Positions 51,894-61,019 of a DNA stretch of 64,000 bases are shown in pieces. The notes below the pieces were generated by a model. It had not been told where the DNA came from. It worked only from the letters and a program-made list of their open reading frames with translations, and did no database searches. Source of the DNA: Paractinoplanes ovalisporus (lineage in GTDB: Bacteria; Actinomycetota; Actinomycetes; Mycobacteriales; Micromonosporaceae); contig NZ_JAENHP010000011.1 in assembly GCF_016834655.1 (NCBI RefSeq), positions 62,001 through 126,000 on the forward strand, in the 5' to 3' direction. A program made the translations under genes and the position numbers. Numbering within the stretch: the first letter of the stretch is position 1; each line of letters opens with the position of its first letter.

Positions 51894-52681
51894 CGAACCA
51901 CATCCCGGCCGCCTCGCTGGCCGCCTACACGACCGGGGACCCGGCACTCGACGACACCGCGGTCTGGACGATCGAGGTCCACCTGGAGAACTGCCCCGAC
52001 TGCCGGGCGCAGCTCGCCGCCGTGGCCCCGGAACCGCTGACCGCGCTGCTCGACGACGTGCAGGTGATGATCGATCGGGGGGTGCGTACCGGGCCCGAGC
52101 CGGTCCGTCGACGCGCCTGGCGTCGCCTCGCCCACCGGTGGGCCATGTGGTCGCTGATCCCGTGGCTGGTCACCATCGTCGCCGCCGTGCTGGCCGCGTT
52201 CGCGCTCGACCGCTCGTTTCCCGAACGGCCGTCGCTGGTGCTGCTGCTGGCGCCGGTCGCTCCCCTGGCCGGCATGGCGTCGGCGTGGTCGCGGCGCACC
52301 GATCCGGGCTGGGAGATCACGGCGGGCACCTCGCGGGCCGGGCTCGAACTGCTCCTGCGGCGTACGGCCGTGATCCTCGCGGTGGTGCTGCCGCCGCTGG
52401 CCCTGGCCGGCTGGCGGCTCGGGACCACCCCGGCGTTGTGGCTGCTGCCGGCCCTCACCTTCACCGCGGCCACGCTGCTGCTCGGCGGGCGGATCGGCGT
52501 GGTCCGGGCGGCCGCGGTGCTCGGCGGCTCCTGGTTCCTCGTCGTCGTGGCGCCGGCGCTGGTCACCGCCGACATGCCGGCCCTGATCGAACCGTCGAGC
52601 ACACCCGGCTGGGTCGTGGCCGCGGTCGTCGGCGCCGCACTGGCGATCTGGCGCGTCGACGACCACCGCCGGAACGCCTGA
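51890..52681 (+). CDS. Zinc-finger anti-sigma factor with six-helix membrane domain
   Basis: 263 residues. The N-terminal 60 residues include VHLENCPDCRAQL, the His-x3-Cys-x2-Cys zinc-binding anti-sigma motif. From about residue 85 there are six hydrophobic helices, more than the single helix of most anti-sigma factors, so the membrane part may itself sense or act with the adjacent transporter. GTG at 51890 overlaps the sigma stop. The ABC ATPase gene begins 43 bases later. Confidence 0.88.
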   Translation: MTNHIPAASLAAYTTGDPALDDTAVWTIEVHLENCPDCRAQLAAVAPEPLTALLDDVQVMIDRGVRTGPEPVRRRAWRRLAHRWAMWSLIPWLVTIVAAVLAAFALDRSFPERPSLVLLLAPVAPLAGMASAWSRRTDPGWEITAGTSRAGLELLLRRTAVILAVVLPPLALAGWRLGTTPALWLLPALTFTAATLLLGGRIGVVRAAAVLGGSWFLVVVAPALVTADMPALIEPSSTPGWVVAAVVGAALAIWRVDDHRRNA

Positions 52682-52724
52682 ACGTCCCCCCGTTCGCAAG
52701 ACACCTTCGTCCTTGGAGGAAACG

Positions 52725-53522
52725 TTGGTACGTATGGTCACTGACACCGAGTTGCGGCCCTCGACGACCGCCTGGCCGGTCGAGACCGAACAGTTGCGGG
52801 TCAAGGCCGGGCGCCATCTGGCCGTCGACGGCCTCGACCTCAGGCTGGGCGTCGGCGTGCACGGCCTGCTCGGCCCGAACGGCGCCGGCAAGACCACGCT
52901 GATGCGCGCTCTGTCCACCGTCGAACGCCCCTCCGGCGGCCGGCTGCGGTTGCTGGGCGAGGACGTGACGAACGGGCGGGCGCTGCGGCCGCTGCGGTCC
53001 CGGCTCGGCTATCTGCCCCAGCACTTCGGCTTCTACCCGCGGTTCACCGTGCGCGAATACGTCGAGTACGTGGCCTGGCTGCGCGAGATGCCCAGGGCCG
53101 ACATCCCCGAGGCGGTCCAGCGGGCGGTGGAACGGGTCGGGCTCACCGACCGGGCCGACTCGCGGCTCAAGGCGCTCTCGGGCGGCATGCTGCGCCGCGT
53201 CGGCATCGCCCAGGCGATCGTCAACGGCCCGGCCGTGCTGCTGCTCGACGAGCCGACCGTCGGCCTCGACCCCGAACAGCGGGTGGAGTTCCGCACCCTG
53301 CTGCGCGAGCTCGGCCAGGACAGCTGCGTGCTGGTCTCGACCCATCTGGTCGAGGACGTGGTCGCCGCCTGTTCCGACGTCGTGCTGGTCGACAAGGGCA
53401 GGCTGGTCTGGCAGGGGGTGCCGGCCGACCTGACCCGCCTCGGCGAGCAGGGTGGCGTCGGCGACAGCGCGGCCGAGCGCGGTTACAGCACGCTCCTGGC
53501 GAACCACCGGAGCGCGGCATGA
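52725..53522 (+). CDS. ABC transporter ATP-binding protein
   Basis: 265 residues. Walker A LGPNGAGKTTLMRAL (near 49), Q-loop YLPQHFGF, signature ALSGGMLRRVGIAQA (C-loop with SGGM), Walker B VLLLDEPTVGLD and H-loop STHLVEDV are all intact. TTG at 52725 has GGAGGA four bases upstream; ATG at 52734 is the alternative. It is coupled by ATGA to the first membrane subunit. Probably an exporter of the CcmA/drug type. Confidence 0.93.
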   Translation: MVRMVTDTELRPSTTAWPVETEQLRVKAGRHLAVDGLDLRLGVGVHGLLGPNGAGKTTLMRALSTVERPSGGRLRLLGEDVTNGRALRPLRSRLGYLPQHFGFYPRFTVREYVEYVAWLREMPRADIPEAVQRAVERVGLTDRADSRLKALSGGMLRRVGIAQAIVNGPAVLLLDEPTVGLDPEQRVEFRTLLRELGQDSCVLVSTHLVEDVVAACSDVVLVDKGRLVWQGVPADLTRLGEQGGVGDSAAERGYSTLLANHRSAA

Positions 53523-54871
53523 GGCGGATGCTGCGCATCGAACTGCGCCGTTCCAACGCCCTCACACTGATCCTGCTGCTCTTCGCGGCCGGCGCGGCCG
53601 GGCTGCTGCTGTCCGGCAACGACTGGTCCAGCACCTGGATCCGGTTCGTCTACCTCCATGGTTCCTCGGTGTTCCTGCTGCTTCCCCTGGCCCTCGCCGG
53701 CGGTGCGGTGCTGGGACGCCGGGAGAAGCGCACCAGGGCCGACGAGCTGATCGCCAGCACCGGGCGGCCCAAGACCCAACGGCTCCTGCCCGGCCTGCTC
53801 GCGCTCGGCATTGCGGTGGTCTTCGCCCACCTCGTGGTGTTCGTGGTCGCCGGGGTGCTGCCCGCCCTCAACGGCAGCTACGTCGGCCTCATCTCGTTGC
53901 TGTGGCCCGTGAGCGGCATGGTCGTGCTGGTCGGCGGCGTCTGGCTGGGCCTGGCGGCCGGCCGGGCGTGGTCGTCCCCGCTCGTGCCGCCGCTGCTGGC
54001 CGTCGTGGCCGTGGCCGCGCAGGTCGGGCTCGCGGAGGCGGGCGGTCCGGGCGGGTCGTCGCCACTGCGCAACCTGTCGCTGCTGGGCCAACCTCCGTCG
54101 TACGACTGGGAAACGGTCTCTCCGAAGACCCTGCTCGGCTGGACCGTGCTCGGTCTGGGTCTGGCGGGCGCCGGTTTCCTGCTGTCCACCGGCCGCTCCT
54201 GGCTGCCCCGGGTGGCCGCGGTCGCCGTGCTGGGCGTGGCCGTCGCGGTCGCCGTGGTCGTGCCGGGAACGTCGCAGGCCGACCACTTCCGCATCGACGC
54301 GGGCGCGCAGAAGCTCGTGTGCGCCGACGGTTCGCCGCAGGTGTGTGTGACCGCGGTCCACGCGTACGTCCTGGACGACGCCGCCCCGCAGGTCCGCGAG
54401 GCCCTGCAGCTGCTGGCGAAACTGCCCGGCGCGCCCACCCGGGCCGTCGAGTGGCGAGCCTCCGAGGTGTACGAGCCCGGGAAGTCGATGTGGATGGACG
54501 GCGGCACCACCAAGCCGGAGCCGGGCACGCTCAGCTTCGACCTGGTGCTCGACGACAACCGGATCAGCGAGGCGCTGGTCGAGAACATCGTGGCCGGCGC
54601 CGGGACCTCCTGGGTGGGTTGCCAGAACGGCCGCGACCTGGTCTCCGCCCACGTGGCCGGGGCCTGGCTGATGGGCACCGACAAGCTCGACGGGGTCGCC
54701 GATGCTCTCGGCCACTACCCCGAGCTGGACCAGGAGATCAGCCAGGTGCTGACCACGCTGCGGGCCGCGCCCGAGGCCGAGCAGGTACGGCGGGTGGCCG
54801 CGATGCGCGACGCCGCCCTGACCTGTGGCGGCGACCTGGTCGGGATCCTGACCGGGAAGGCGTCGGCGTGA
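53519..54871 (+). CDS. ABC transporter membrane subunit with extracellular domain
   Basis: 450 residues. Six helices occupy about residues 15-255. The last 190 residues form a soluble region with Cys pairs (KLVCADGSPQVCVTAV, SWVGCQNG and LTCGGDL) and a wall- or periplasm-facing orientation is likely. I do not recognise this domain. Coupled both to the ATPase (ATGA) and to the next gene (TGATG). Confidence 0.82.
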   Translation: MRRMLRIELRRSNALTLILLLFAAGAAGLLLSGNDWSSTWIRFVYLHGSSVFLLLPLALAGGAVLGRREKRTRADELIASTGRPKTQRLLPGLLALGIAVVFAHLVVFVVAGVLPALNGSYVGLISLLWPVSGMVVLVGGVWLGLAAGRAWSSPLVPPLLAVVAVAAQVGLAEAGGPGGSSPLRNLSLLGQPPSYDWETVSPKTLLGWTVLGLGLAGAGFLLSTGRSWLPRVAAVAVLGVAVAVAVVVPGTSQADHFRIDAGAQKLVCADGSPQVCVTAVHAYVLDDAAPQVREALQLLAKLPGAPTRAVEWRASEVYEPGKSMWMDGGTTKPEPGTLSFDLVLDDNRISEALVENIVAGAGTSWVGCQNGRDLVSAHVAGAWLMGTDKLDGVADALGHYPELDQEISQVLTTLRAAPEAEQVRRVAAMRDAALTCGGDLVGILTGKASA

Positions 54872-55482
54872 TGCGCTGGACCTATCTGTACCTGCGATCG
54901 CGGCGCCTGCCGATCGCACTGCTGGTGTCAGCGGGGGCGCTCGTGCTGACCTGGGGCGGCTGGTCGCTGTTCACCGACCGCCGCGAGATCGACGAGAACC
55001 TGGCCGTGCTGACCGCGCTGCTGGCCCTGGCCCCGCTGATCCCCACCATGGCCGGCGACGACGACTCCCTCGAATCGACCGCGGCGCTGTTCTGGCCGCC
55101 CCGGCGGGCGCTGCACCTGCTCGCCTTCATGGCCCTGGTCGCCGGGGGGATGCTGGCCAGCGCGGGCACCGGGGCCTGGTTCGGCCCGTCGGGCGTGGTG
55201 CTGCGCAACGTGGCCGGGCTGACCGGGCTGATCGCCCTCGGGGTGTCCGTGGCCGGCATCCGGATGGCCTGGCAGCTGCCGATCTGCTGGACGGTCCTGC
55301 AGATGCTGTTCGGCGGTCTGGCCGAGCCCGGCTGGCGCGAGGCTGCGTTCTGGCTCTTCCAGGCCGGGTCGAGCCGCCCGGCCGCGTTCACCGGGGGCGC
55401 CCTGTTCGTGATCGGTGTGCTGGCCTACGCCCGGCGGGCCGGCCCGCGCACCGCCCCGGCCGAAGCCGCCCTGGGCCAATAG
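54871..55482 (+). CDS. Second ABC transporter membrane protein
   Basis: 203 residues with six hydrophobic helices and little else, beginning MRWTYLYLRSRRLPIALLV. It has the size and pattern of small permease subunits and is coupled to the upstream gene; GTG at 54868 is an equally placed alternative start. It ends at a hairpin shared with the convergent flavin-reductase gene. Confidence 0.82.
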   Translation: MRWTYLYLRSRRLPIALLVSAGALVLTWGGWSLFTDRREIDENLAVLTALLALAPLIPTMAGDDDSLESTAALFWPPRRALHLLAFMALVAGGMLASAGTGAWFGPSGVVLRNVAGLTGLIALGVSVAGIRMAWQLPICWTVLQMLFGGLAEPGWREAAFWLFQAGSSRPAAFTGGALFVIGVLAYARRAGPRTAPAEAALGQ

Positions 55483-55498
55483 AGCCCGTGATCACCCC

Positions 55499-55531
55499 GC
55501 CCTCAGCCGTCCACGGCGTGGGGCTGAGGGC
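55499..55531. terminator. Bidirectional terminator hairpin
   Basis: GCCCTCAGCC (55499-55508) pairs perfectly with GGCTGAGGGC (55522-55531), and CCAC/GTGG extends the stem inward. It separates the ABC operon from the convergent flavin reductase and overlaps the last codons of the latter. Confidence 0.75.
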
Positions 55532-56030
55532 GCAGGCCGAACGCGCTGCGGTGGAACACCAGCGGTAGCGAATGGTCGGCCTGCTGGACGGAGTGCAGCT
55601 GCAGCAGGACGATCGTGTGGTCGCCGGCCTCGACCTCGCGGTAGATGGTGGTGTCGAACTGGGCCAGGCCGTCGGGCAGGGTCACCGCACCGTCGTGGCT
55701 CAGCAGCACCTCGATGCCGTCGAAGCGGGTCGCGACCGGGCCCGCGAGCTGTCGCGCGAGGCCGCCGTGGCGGTCGGCCAGGATCGTGATGCCCAGGTGG
55801 GCCGAGCGGCGCAGGTCGGGCCACGTCTTCGAGGTGTTGGCGATCGAGAACGACACCAGCGGCGGGTCGAGGCTGACCGACGTGAACGAGCTGGCCGCCA
55901 GCCCCAGCAACACCCCGTCGACCTGGGCCGCCACCGCGACCACTCCGCTGGGGAAGATGCCGAACGCCTGGCGCAGGCGGACCGGGTCGAGGTCCTGGTT
56001 GGTGGGGAACGGAAGGGCGTGTTCGGTCAT
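55503..56030 (-). CDS. Flavin reductase-like FMN-binding protein
   Basis: 175 residues of the split-barrel flavin reductase fold: LRQAFGIFPSGVVAVAAQ, LAASSFTSVSLDPPLVSFSI and the late DHTIVLLQLHSV are typical. Such proteins supply reduced FMN to a partner monooxygenase; none is adjacent, although luciferase-like enzymes are elsewhere in the window. ATG at 56030 with AGGGAG upstream is used. AT-rich sequence at about 56065-56100 probably holds the promoter. Confidence 0.9.
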   Translation of the reverse strand: MTEHALPFPTNQDLDPVRLRQAFGIFPSGVVAVAAQVDGVLLGLAASSFTSVSLDPPLVSFSIANTSKTWPDLRRSAHLGITILADRHGGLARQLAGPVATRFDGIEVLLSHDGAVTLPDGLAQFDTTIYREVEAGDHTIVLLQLHSVQQADHSLPLVFHRSAFGLRPQPHAVDG

Positions 56031-56126
56031 GGAAGCTCCCTCGCACGGAACAGGGCACTCCACAAATCCTATAGCCGAAGTAGGTAAAAGGGCGATTTAC
56101 AAGTGTGACGATCACGGAGCCGGCTG

Positions 56127-57014
56127 TCAGGTGTTCCGGGCTCGGGCGTGGTCGGCGACCAGCTTGCGGAACGCCGAGACCAGGCGTCCGCGGTCGCCGG
56201 CGCGGGTGGCCAGCACGACGTGGCCGGGATCGACGCCCTCCAGCGGCACGGTGGTGAGACCGGGACGCAGGCGGCTGAGGTATTCGCCGGCGGGGACGAT
56301 GGCCACCGCCTCGCCCGCGGCGACCAGCTCGGCCTTGTCCTCCACGTGGCGCAGCAACGGGCCGTCAGGGGCAGGCCGACCGCCGGGGCGGGGGTCGACC
56401 CGCCAGACCGCGTTCCACTCCGGGTCGTCGGCCCGCGGCATGGGCTCGTCGGCGATGTCGTCGAGGGACACCGACTCCTTGCCGGCCAGGCGATGGCCCT
56501 CGGGGATCAGCAGGACGCGCGGCTCGTCGTAGAGGACCGACACTTCCAGCCCTTCCGTACGCAACGGCAGGCGGGTCAGCACCGCGTCGACCCGGTGCTC
56601 GAGCAGAGCGTCGCGCGGCTCGTTCCACTCCAGGTGAACCGTGCGGACCTCAGCGTCGGGGTGCCGCATGCGCAGCTCGGCGACCGCACCCGTGACGATG
56701 AGGTTCATGGTGCGGCCGACGGTGATCCGGCTCGGCTGCGCGGCGGCCCTCGTGCGGGTCGTGGCCTGGGCGGCAGACCGCAGCAATGACCGGGCCAGAG
56801 GCAGGAAGACCTCGCCGGCCTCGGTGAGCGAGGTGCCGCGCGGGGAGCGGTCGAGCAGGCGGCAGCCCATCTGGTGTTCGAGGCGCCCGATCTGACGGGT
56901 CAGCGACGGCTGGGTGGTGTGCAGCACCTCGGCCGCCCGGCCGAAGTGGCGGTGCTCGGCGACCACGGTGAACGCCCTCACGAGCCGGAGGTCGAGATCC
57001 GCGTCGTCGGTCAT
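56127..57014 (-). CDS. LysR-family regulator
   Basis: 295 residues. Helix-turn-helix RHFGRAAEVLHTTQPSLTRQ is followed by a typical effector domain (EPRVLLIPEGHRLAG). ATG at 57014. It is divergent from the SDR gene at 57135 with 120 bases between; LysR plus divergent SDR is a common regulator-target pair. It is upstream of the flavin reductase gene on the same strand, with a 96-base gap. Confidence 0.93.
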   Translation of the reverse strand: MTDDADLDLRLVRAFTVVAEHRHFGRAAEVLHTTQPSLTRQIGRLEHQMGCRLLDRSPRGTSLTEAGEVFLPLARSLLRSAAQATTRTRAAAQPSRITVGRTMNLIVTGAVAELRMRHPDAEVRTVHLEWNEPRDALLEHRVDAVLTRLPLRTEGLEVSVLYDEPRVLLIPEGHRLAGKESVSLDDIADEPMPRADDPEWNAVWRVDPRPGGRPAPDGPLLRHVEDKAELVAAGEAVAIVPAGEYLSRLRPGLTTVPLEGVDPGHVVLATRAGDRGRLVSAFRKLVADHARARNT

Positions 57015-57134
57015 CCCCGAACCCTACTGCGACGATACGGAGAGCGTATTGCCGGATGCGAATCATTCATTGGCCCTCCGGCATTCCCCGGGCGCACGGT
57101 GGATCCCGTACACCGGAAAGAAAGAGAGGGCACC

Positions 57135-57878
57135 ATGCCCGCACCGACCGCCCTGATCACCGGAGGCACCACCGGGATCGGCCGTGCCACCGCCGACCTG
57201 CTGCACGAGCGGGGCTACCGGGTGATGGTGACCGGCCAGAACCCGGACACCCTGGCCGAGGCCCGCGACCACTTCCCGCACGACGTCGCCGTGGTCCGGG
57301 CCGACGCCCGCTCCCTGCCCGACGCCGACGCGGTCGTCGCCGCGGCCGAGGAACGCTTCGGCTCGCTCGACGTGCTCTTCCTCAACGCCGGGATCAGCCG
57401 CCCAGCTCCGCTCGAGGCGGTCGACGAGGCCTTCTTCGACGAGGTCTTCGCGGTGAACGCCAAGGGGCAGTTCTTCATGCTCCAGAAGGCCCAGCCGCTG
57501 CTGGCCGATCACGCCTCGGTCGTCTTCACCATCGGCATCGGCGTCTCGCTCGGCATCGCCGGCGGGAGCGTGACCGCCGCCAGCCGGGGCGCCCTGCTGT
57601 CGATGGTGCCGTCGCTGGCTCTCGAACTCGCGCCCCGCCGGATCCGGGTCAACGCCGTCAGCCCCGGCGCCACCGACACCCCGATCTGGGCCAAGTCGGG
57701 CATGCCGCCCGAGATGCTGGCCTCGGTCACCGCGTCGATGGCCGAGCGCATCCCGTTCGGGAGGCTCGGCACCGCCCGCGAAGTCGCCGAGACGGTCGCC
57801 TTCCTCGCCTCGCCGGGCGCCTCGTACATCACGGGCCAGCATCTGGCCGTCGGCGGTGGAAGCGGCCTCGGCGCCTAG
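57135..57878 (+). CDS. SDR-fold protein lacking the catalytic Ser-Tyr-Lys
   Basis: 247 residues. The Rossmann part is normal: ITGGTTGIGRATADLL for the cofactor, LNAGISRPAP as the structural Asn-Ala-Gly motif, and VNAVSPGATDTPIWAK after the active site. Where active enzymes have Y-x-x-x-K this protein has VTAASRGAL, replacing Tyr with Thr and Lys with Arg, and the usual Ser region reads FTIGIGV. It may be non-catalytic, use another mechanism, or be a sensor like NmrA. ATG at 57135 follows GAGAGGG. Its stop overlaps the stop of the next convergent gene in a shared CTAG. Confidence 0.85.
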   Translation: MPAPTALITGGTTGIGRATADLLHERGYRVMVTGQNPDTLAEARDHFPHDVAVVRADARSLPDADAVVAAAEERFGSLDVLFLNAGISRPAPLEAVDEAFFDEVFAVNAKGQFFMLQKAQPLLADHASVVFTIGIGVSLGIAGGSVTAASRGALLSMVPSLALELAPRRIRVNAVSPGATDTPIWAKSGMPPEMLASVTASMAERIPFGRLGTAREVAETVAFLASPGASYITGQHLAVGGGSGLGA

Positions 57879-58534
57879 AAAGCGCCGGCCGGGACGCGGG
57901 TCGTGGGCGCGGTCGTGAGCAGCGGGACGGCCGCGTTGGCGACGGCCACGACGAAGCAGCCCTGGCGCCGGATCACCTCGCCGGTCACACCGATGATGCG
58001 GGCGCCCCGCACGAGCAGGTCGGCCGTCTCGGGGTCGCCGAGCTTGACCCGCAGCTCGCCCGCGCGCCGGCGGGGTGCCCCGGCCAGCAGCACGGCCTGC
58101 CACGCGTAGCGGGCCACGGCGACCCGCCGGGAGTGGACCGACGCCAGGGAACCCCGGGTCTCGGTGTCGAGCAGTTGCTGCCGTCCCCACTGCCAGGCGA
58201 CGGTCATCCGGCGGTTGAGCTGAGCCCGTTCGGCCTCGGGCACCAGCACCCGCTGGAGCTCGTACTGACGGGCGACGCCGCCGACGCGTGTCTCGGCCAC
58301 GGCGGTGAAGCCGAGACCGGTCAGCAGGAGGGTGAGCCGGGCCGCGGGCTGAGGCGACCCGAACTCGGCCAGCGGTTCGCCGCCGGTCGAGGGCTCCCGC
58401 GGCACGGCCGTCAGCTGCATCTTGGGACGACGGGGCGACGGCGGAGTGAGCGAACGGGCACATCGGACAAGGCAGGCCGATTCGAATGCCATGCCGACCG
58501 CGTCGGCTCCGTCGCGCGGCGTATGTTGACCCAC
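57875..58534 (-). CDS. Conserved-looking hypothetical protein
   Basis: 219 residues from GTG at 58534, which follows AAAGGGGA by eight bases; ATG at 58492 and 58561 are in-frame alternatives with poorer sites. Sequence is Arg-rich and soluble, with no signal peptide or membrane helix. The middle (RRMTVAWQWGRQQLLDTETR) is helical; the C-terminal part has alternating beta-like segments (GARIIGVTGEVI, GCFVVAVANAAVP). I do not recognise a family. It converges with the SDR gene, the two stop codons overlapping in CTAG, and is divergent from the TAXI lipoprotein gene. Confidence 0.6.
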   Translation of the reverse strand: MGQHTPRDGADAVGMAFESACLVRCARSLTPPSPRRPKMQLTAVPREPSTGGEPLAEFGSPQPAARLTLLLTGLGFTAVAETRVGGVARQYELQRVLVPEAERAQLNRRMTVAWQWGRQQLLDTETRGSLASVHSRRVAVARYAWQAVLLAGAPRRRAGELRVKLGDPETADLLVRGARIIGVTGEVIRRQGCFVVAVANAAVPLLTTAPTTRVPAGAF

Positions 58535-58656
58535 CTCGGTGTTCCCCTTTCGTGTTGTCATGACACCGTCGCTAATCGGAAACGCAACAGCACGTCCACC
58601 GGCCAGGATTTGTGTAAAACTTGCGCAGTCACTGGCACCGGGCCTGGGGGATTCGA

Positions 58657-59619
58657 GTGACTGTCCTGTTGAGTTCCCCGCTTCCGGGTCCTCCGCGATC
58701 ACGTCGCGCCCTGCTCCTGGGGGCGCTGGCGGTGATGGCGTCGGCCGCGTGTTCCGACGACACTCCGCGATACCGTCCGATACGTATAGCGACGGGCAGC
58801 CCGACCGCCGTCTACTACGCCGTCGGCACCGCGTACGCGAACGTCATCGACCAGTACCTTCCGAACGCCGACGCCTCCGTGGTGGTGACCGCGGCCTCGG
58901 CCGAGAACGTCGAGCGGGTGCGCAGCGGCGACTCCCAGATCGGGTTCAGCCAGGCCGACATCCTGGCCGCCACCGGCGGTCCCCCGGGCGACGTGGCCGC
59001 TCTGGCCCGGGTCTACGACGATCTGCTGCATCTGGTCGTCCGCACCGACAGCTCGATCAGCCGCCTCGAGCACCTGCGGGGCAAGCGGGTGTCGATCGGC
59101 GGGCGCGGCAGCGGCACCGCGGTGACGGTGCAGCGGCTGCTCAAAGCGGCCAAGCTGTCGGCGCCGGGCGCGATCGTCCGCCGGGAACTGAACCTGGACG
59201 ACTCGATGGCCGCGCTGCGCAGCGAGGCCATCGACGGGTTCTTCTTCTCGGGCGGGTTGCCGGTCGCGGGCATCAAGCAGCTCAGCGAGAAGCTGCCGAT
59301 CCGCGTCGTCGGGCTGGCCGACTGGGCGAACCGGCTGAGGCGGGTCTACAGCGACGTCTACGTGGTCCGCGACGTGCCGACCTCGGTCTACGGCACCACG
59401 GCGGTGTCCACTGTGGCCGTGCCGAACCTGCTCGTGGTGTCCACGAGCATGGCCGAGAGCCTGGCCTTCGACCTGACCCGCCTGCTGCTCGACCGGCGCG
59501 ACCTGCTGGCGGCCGCGCACCCGGCGGCGGAACGGCTCGACCTGCGCTCGGCCATCGCCACGCTGCCGGTGCCGCTGCACCCGGGCGCGGCCCGCTACTA
59601 CCAGTCGGTCAAACCGTAG
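58657..59619 (+). CDS. TAXI-family TRAP-type solute-binding lipoprotein
   Basis: 320 residues. The signal peptide ends LGALAVMASAACSDD, with lipobox ASAAC, so it is lipid-anchored. The mature protein matches TAXI-type binding proteins: RIATGSPTAVYYAVG at the start and VRSGDSQIGFSQADIL later. They normally bind carboxylates for a TRAP permease, but no permease gene is present. GTG at 58657 has GGGGG six bases upstream. It converges on, and overlaps by 11 bases, the TctE-like kinase gene, suggesting a sensing role with that two-component system. Confidence 0.9.
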   Translation: MTVLLSSPLPGPPRSRRALLLGALAVMASAACSDDTPRYRPIRIATGSPTAVYYAVGTAYANVIDQYLPNADASVVVTAASAENVERVRSGDSQIGFSQADILAATGGPPGDVAALARVYDDLLHLVVRTDSSISRLEHLRGKRVSIGGRGSGTAVTVQRLLKAAKLSAPGAIVRRELNLDDSMAALRSEAIDGFFFSGGLPVAGIKQLSEKLPIRVVGLADWANRLRRVYSDVYVVRDVPTSVYGTTAVSTVAVPNLLVVSTSMAESLAFDLTRLLLDRRDLLAAAHPAAERLDLRSAIATLPVPLHPGAARYYQSVKP

Positions 59620-61000
59620 CCGGGCCGGAAACGGCTGCCGGCAGCCAGATCCGCGCCTCCAGCCCCGCACCCTCGGCCGGGGCCAGGGTCAGGCGGCCGC
59701 CCGACGCCTCGACCAGCACGGTGACGATCGGCAGGCCCAGCCCGGCGCCGTCGACGTTCTGGGTGTCCGGCGCGCGCCAGAACCGTTCGGTCGCCCGGTG
59801 GCACTGTTCCTCGGTCATTCCCGGGCCGGTGTCCCGCACGGTCACCTCCACTCCCCCGTCGCCCGCCCCGACCTCGACGTCGACCCGGCCGCCGGTGGGG
59901 GTGAACTTGATGGCGTTGTCGATGAGGGCGTCCAGCGACTGGTCGAGCGCGGTCGCGACCAGCCGGGCGTAGCGGGGCTCGTCCGGCACGACGGCCCGCA
60001 GCTCGATGCCGCGCCGCTCGGTCAGCGGGGTCCAGGCCTGCTGCCGGTTCAGGGCCACCGCCACGGCGTCGACCACCTCGGTGCCGTGCTGCCCCTGTTC
60101 GGCCCTCGCCAGCGCGAGCAGACCGTCGAGCACGTCGGCCAGCCGGTCGGTCTCCTCGAGCGCGATCGCGAGGTCGGACCGCCCGGTCTCGGTCGCCAGC
60201 TGGCTACCGAGGTCTTCCATGCGCAGCCGGAGCACAGTGAGCGGGTTGCGCAGCTGGTGACTGGCGTGGGCGACGAACGAACGCTGCTGCTCGATGTTCT
60301 GCGCCACCGCGTCGGCCATCTCGTTGAAGCTGTCGACGAGCCGGCGCAGCTCGGGCGGGCCCAGGCCGGGCTGGACGCGGGCACCGTCGTCACCGGCCGC
60401 GATCTCGTGGGCGGCCGCGTCGAGCCGGGTCACCGGCCGCAGCACCCACCCGGCCAGCCACAGGGCCGTGAACACGCAGACGGCCACCGCCAGCACGCCC
60501 ACGAACAGCAGTTGAGCCCAGCTGAGCAGCACCTCCTGGCGGCTGTGGGCGGTCTCCGAGACGGTGACGACGGCGCCCAGCACCGCGCCGCCGTCGTTGA
60601 TCGGCACGGCCACCACCAGCGGGTGGGGCTGCCACGGCCAGAGTGTCGCCGGCGTCCCCATCATGCGACCGGCCAGCGCCGCCCGGATGGCCGACAGCGA
60701 CCGGTCCGGGTCCAGACCGGCGGCCCCGAACGACGTCAGCACCCGCTGGTCCTGGTCAACCAGCATGGTGCCGATGCCGTACAGCTCCTGGTAGCGGCGC
60801 AGCTCGTCGACGACCGCACCGAGGTCGTTGGTGCGCATGGCCGGCGCGGCCAGCGACGCGAAGCGGGTGGCGTCGGCGAGCCGGTCGGCCAGCACCTGCT
60901 GGGTCTCGCGGTTGGTCAGCGAGATGGCCAGCGGCACCTCCAGCGCGAGCAGGACCAGGCACAGCAGCAGCACATAAGAGGTCACCAGCCGCCTGCGCAA
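59609..61000 (-). CDS. TctE-like sensor histidine kinase
   Basis: 463 residues. First helix at 7-29, an extracytoplasmic domain of about 130 residues, second helix near 162-187, HAMP, HisKA with phospho-acceptor His248 in VAHASHQLRNPLTVL, and ATPase with NAIKFTPTGG, RDTGPGMTEEQ and GAGLGLPIV. TTG at 61000 follows GGGAGG by five bases. It partners the response regulator ending 19 bases upstream. Together with the binding protein it resembles TctDE-type carboxylate-sensing systems. Confidence 0.92.
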   Translation of the reverse strand: MRRRLVTSYVLLLCLVLLALEVPLAISLTNRETQQVLADRLADATRFASLAAPAMRTNDLGAVVDELRRYQELYGIGTMLVDQDQRVLTSFGAAGLDPDRSLSAIRAALAGRMMGTPATLWPWQPHPLVVAVPINDGGAVLGAVVTVSETAHSRQEVLLSWAQLLFVGVLAVAVCVFTALWLAGWVLRPVTRLDAAAHEIAAGDDGARVQPGLGPPELRRLVDSFNEMADAVAQNIEQQRSFVAHASHQLRNPLTVLRLRMEDLGSQLATETGRSDLAIALEETDRLADVLDGLLALARAEQGQHGTEVVDAVAVALNRQQAWTPLTERRGIELRAVVPDEPRYARLVATALDQSLDALIDNAIKFTPTGGRVDVEVGAGDGGVEVTVRDTGPGMTEEQCHRATERFWRAPDTQNVDGAGLGLPIVTVLVEASGGRLTLAPAEGAGLEARIWLPAAVSGPATV

Positions 61001-61019
61001 CGCACCCTCCCGACCACCG

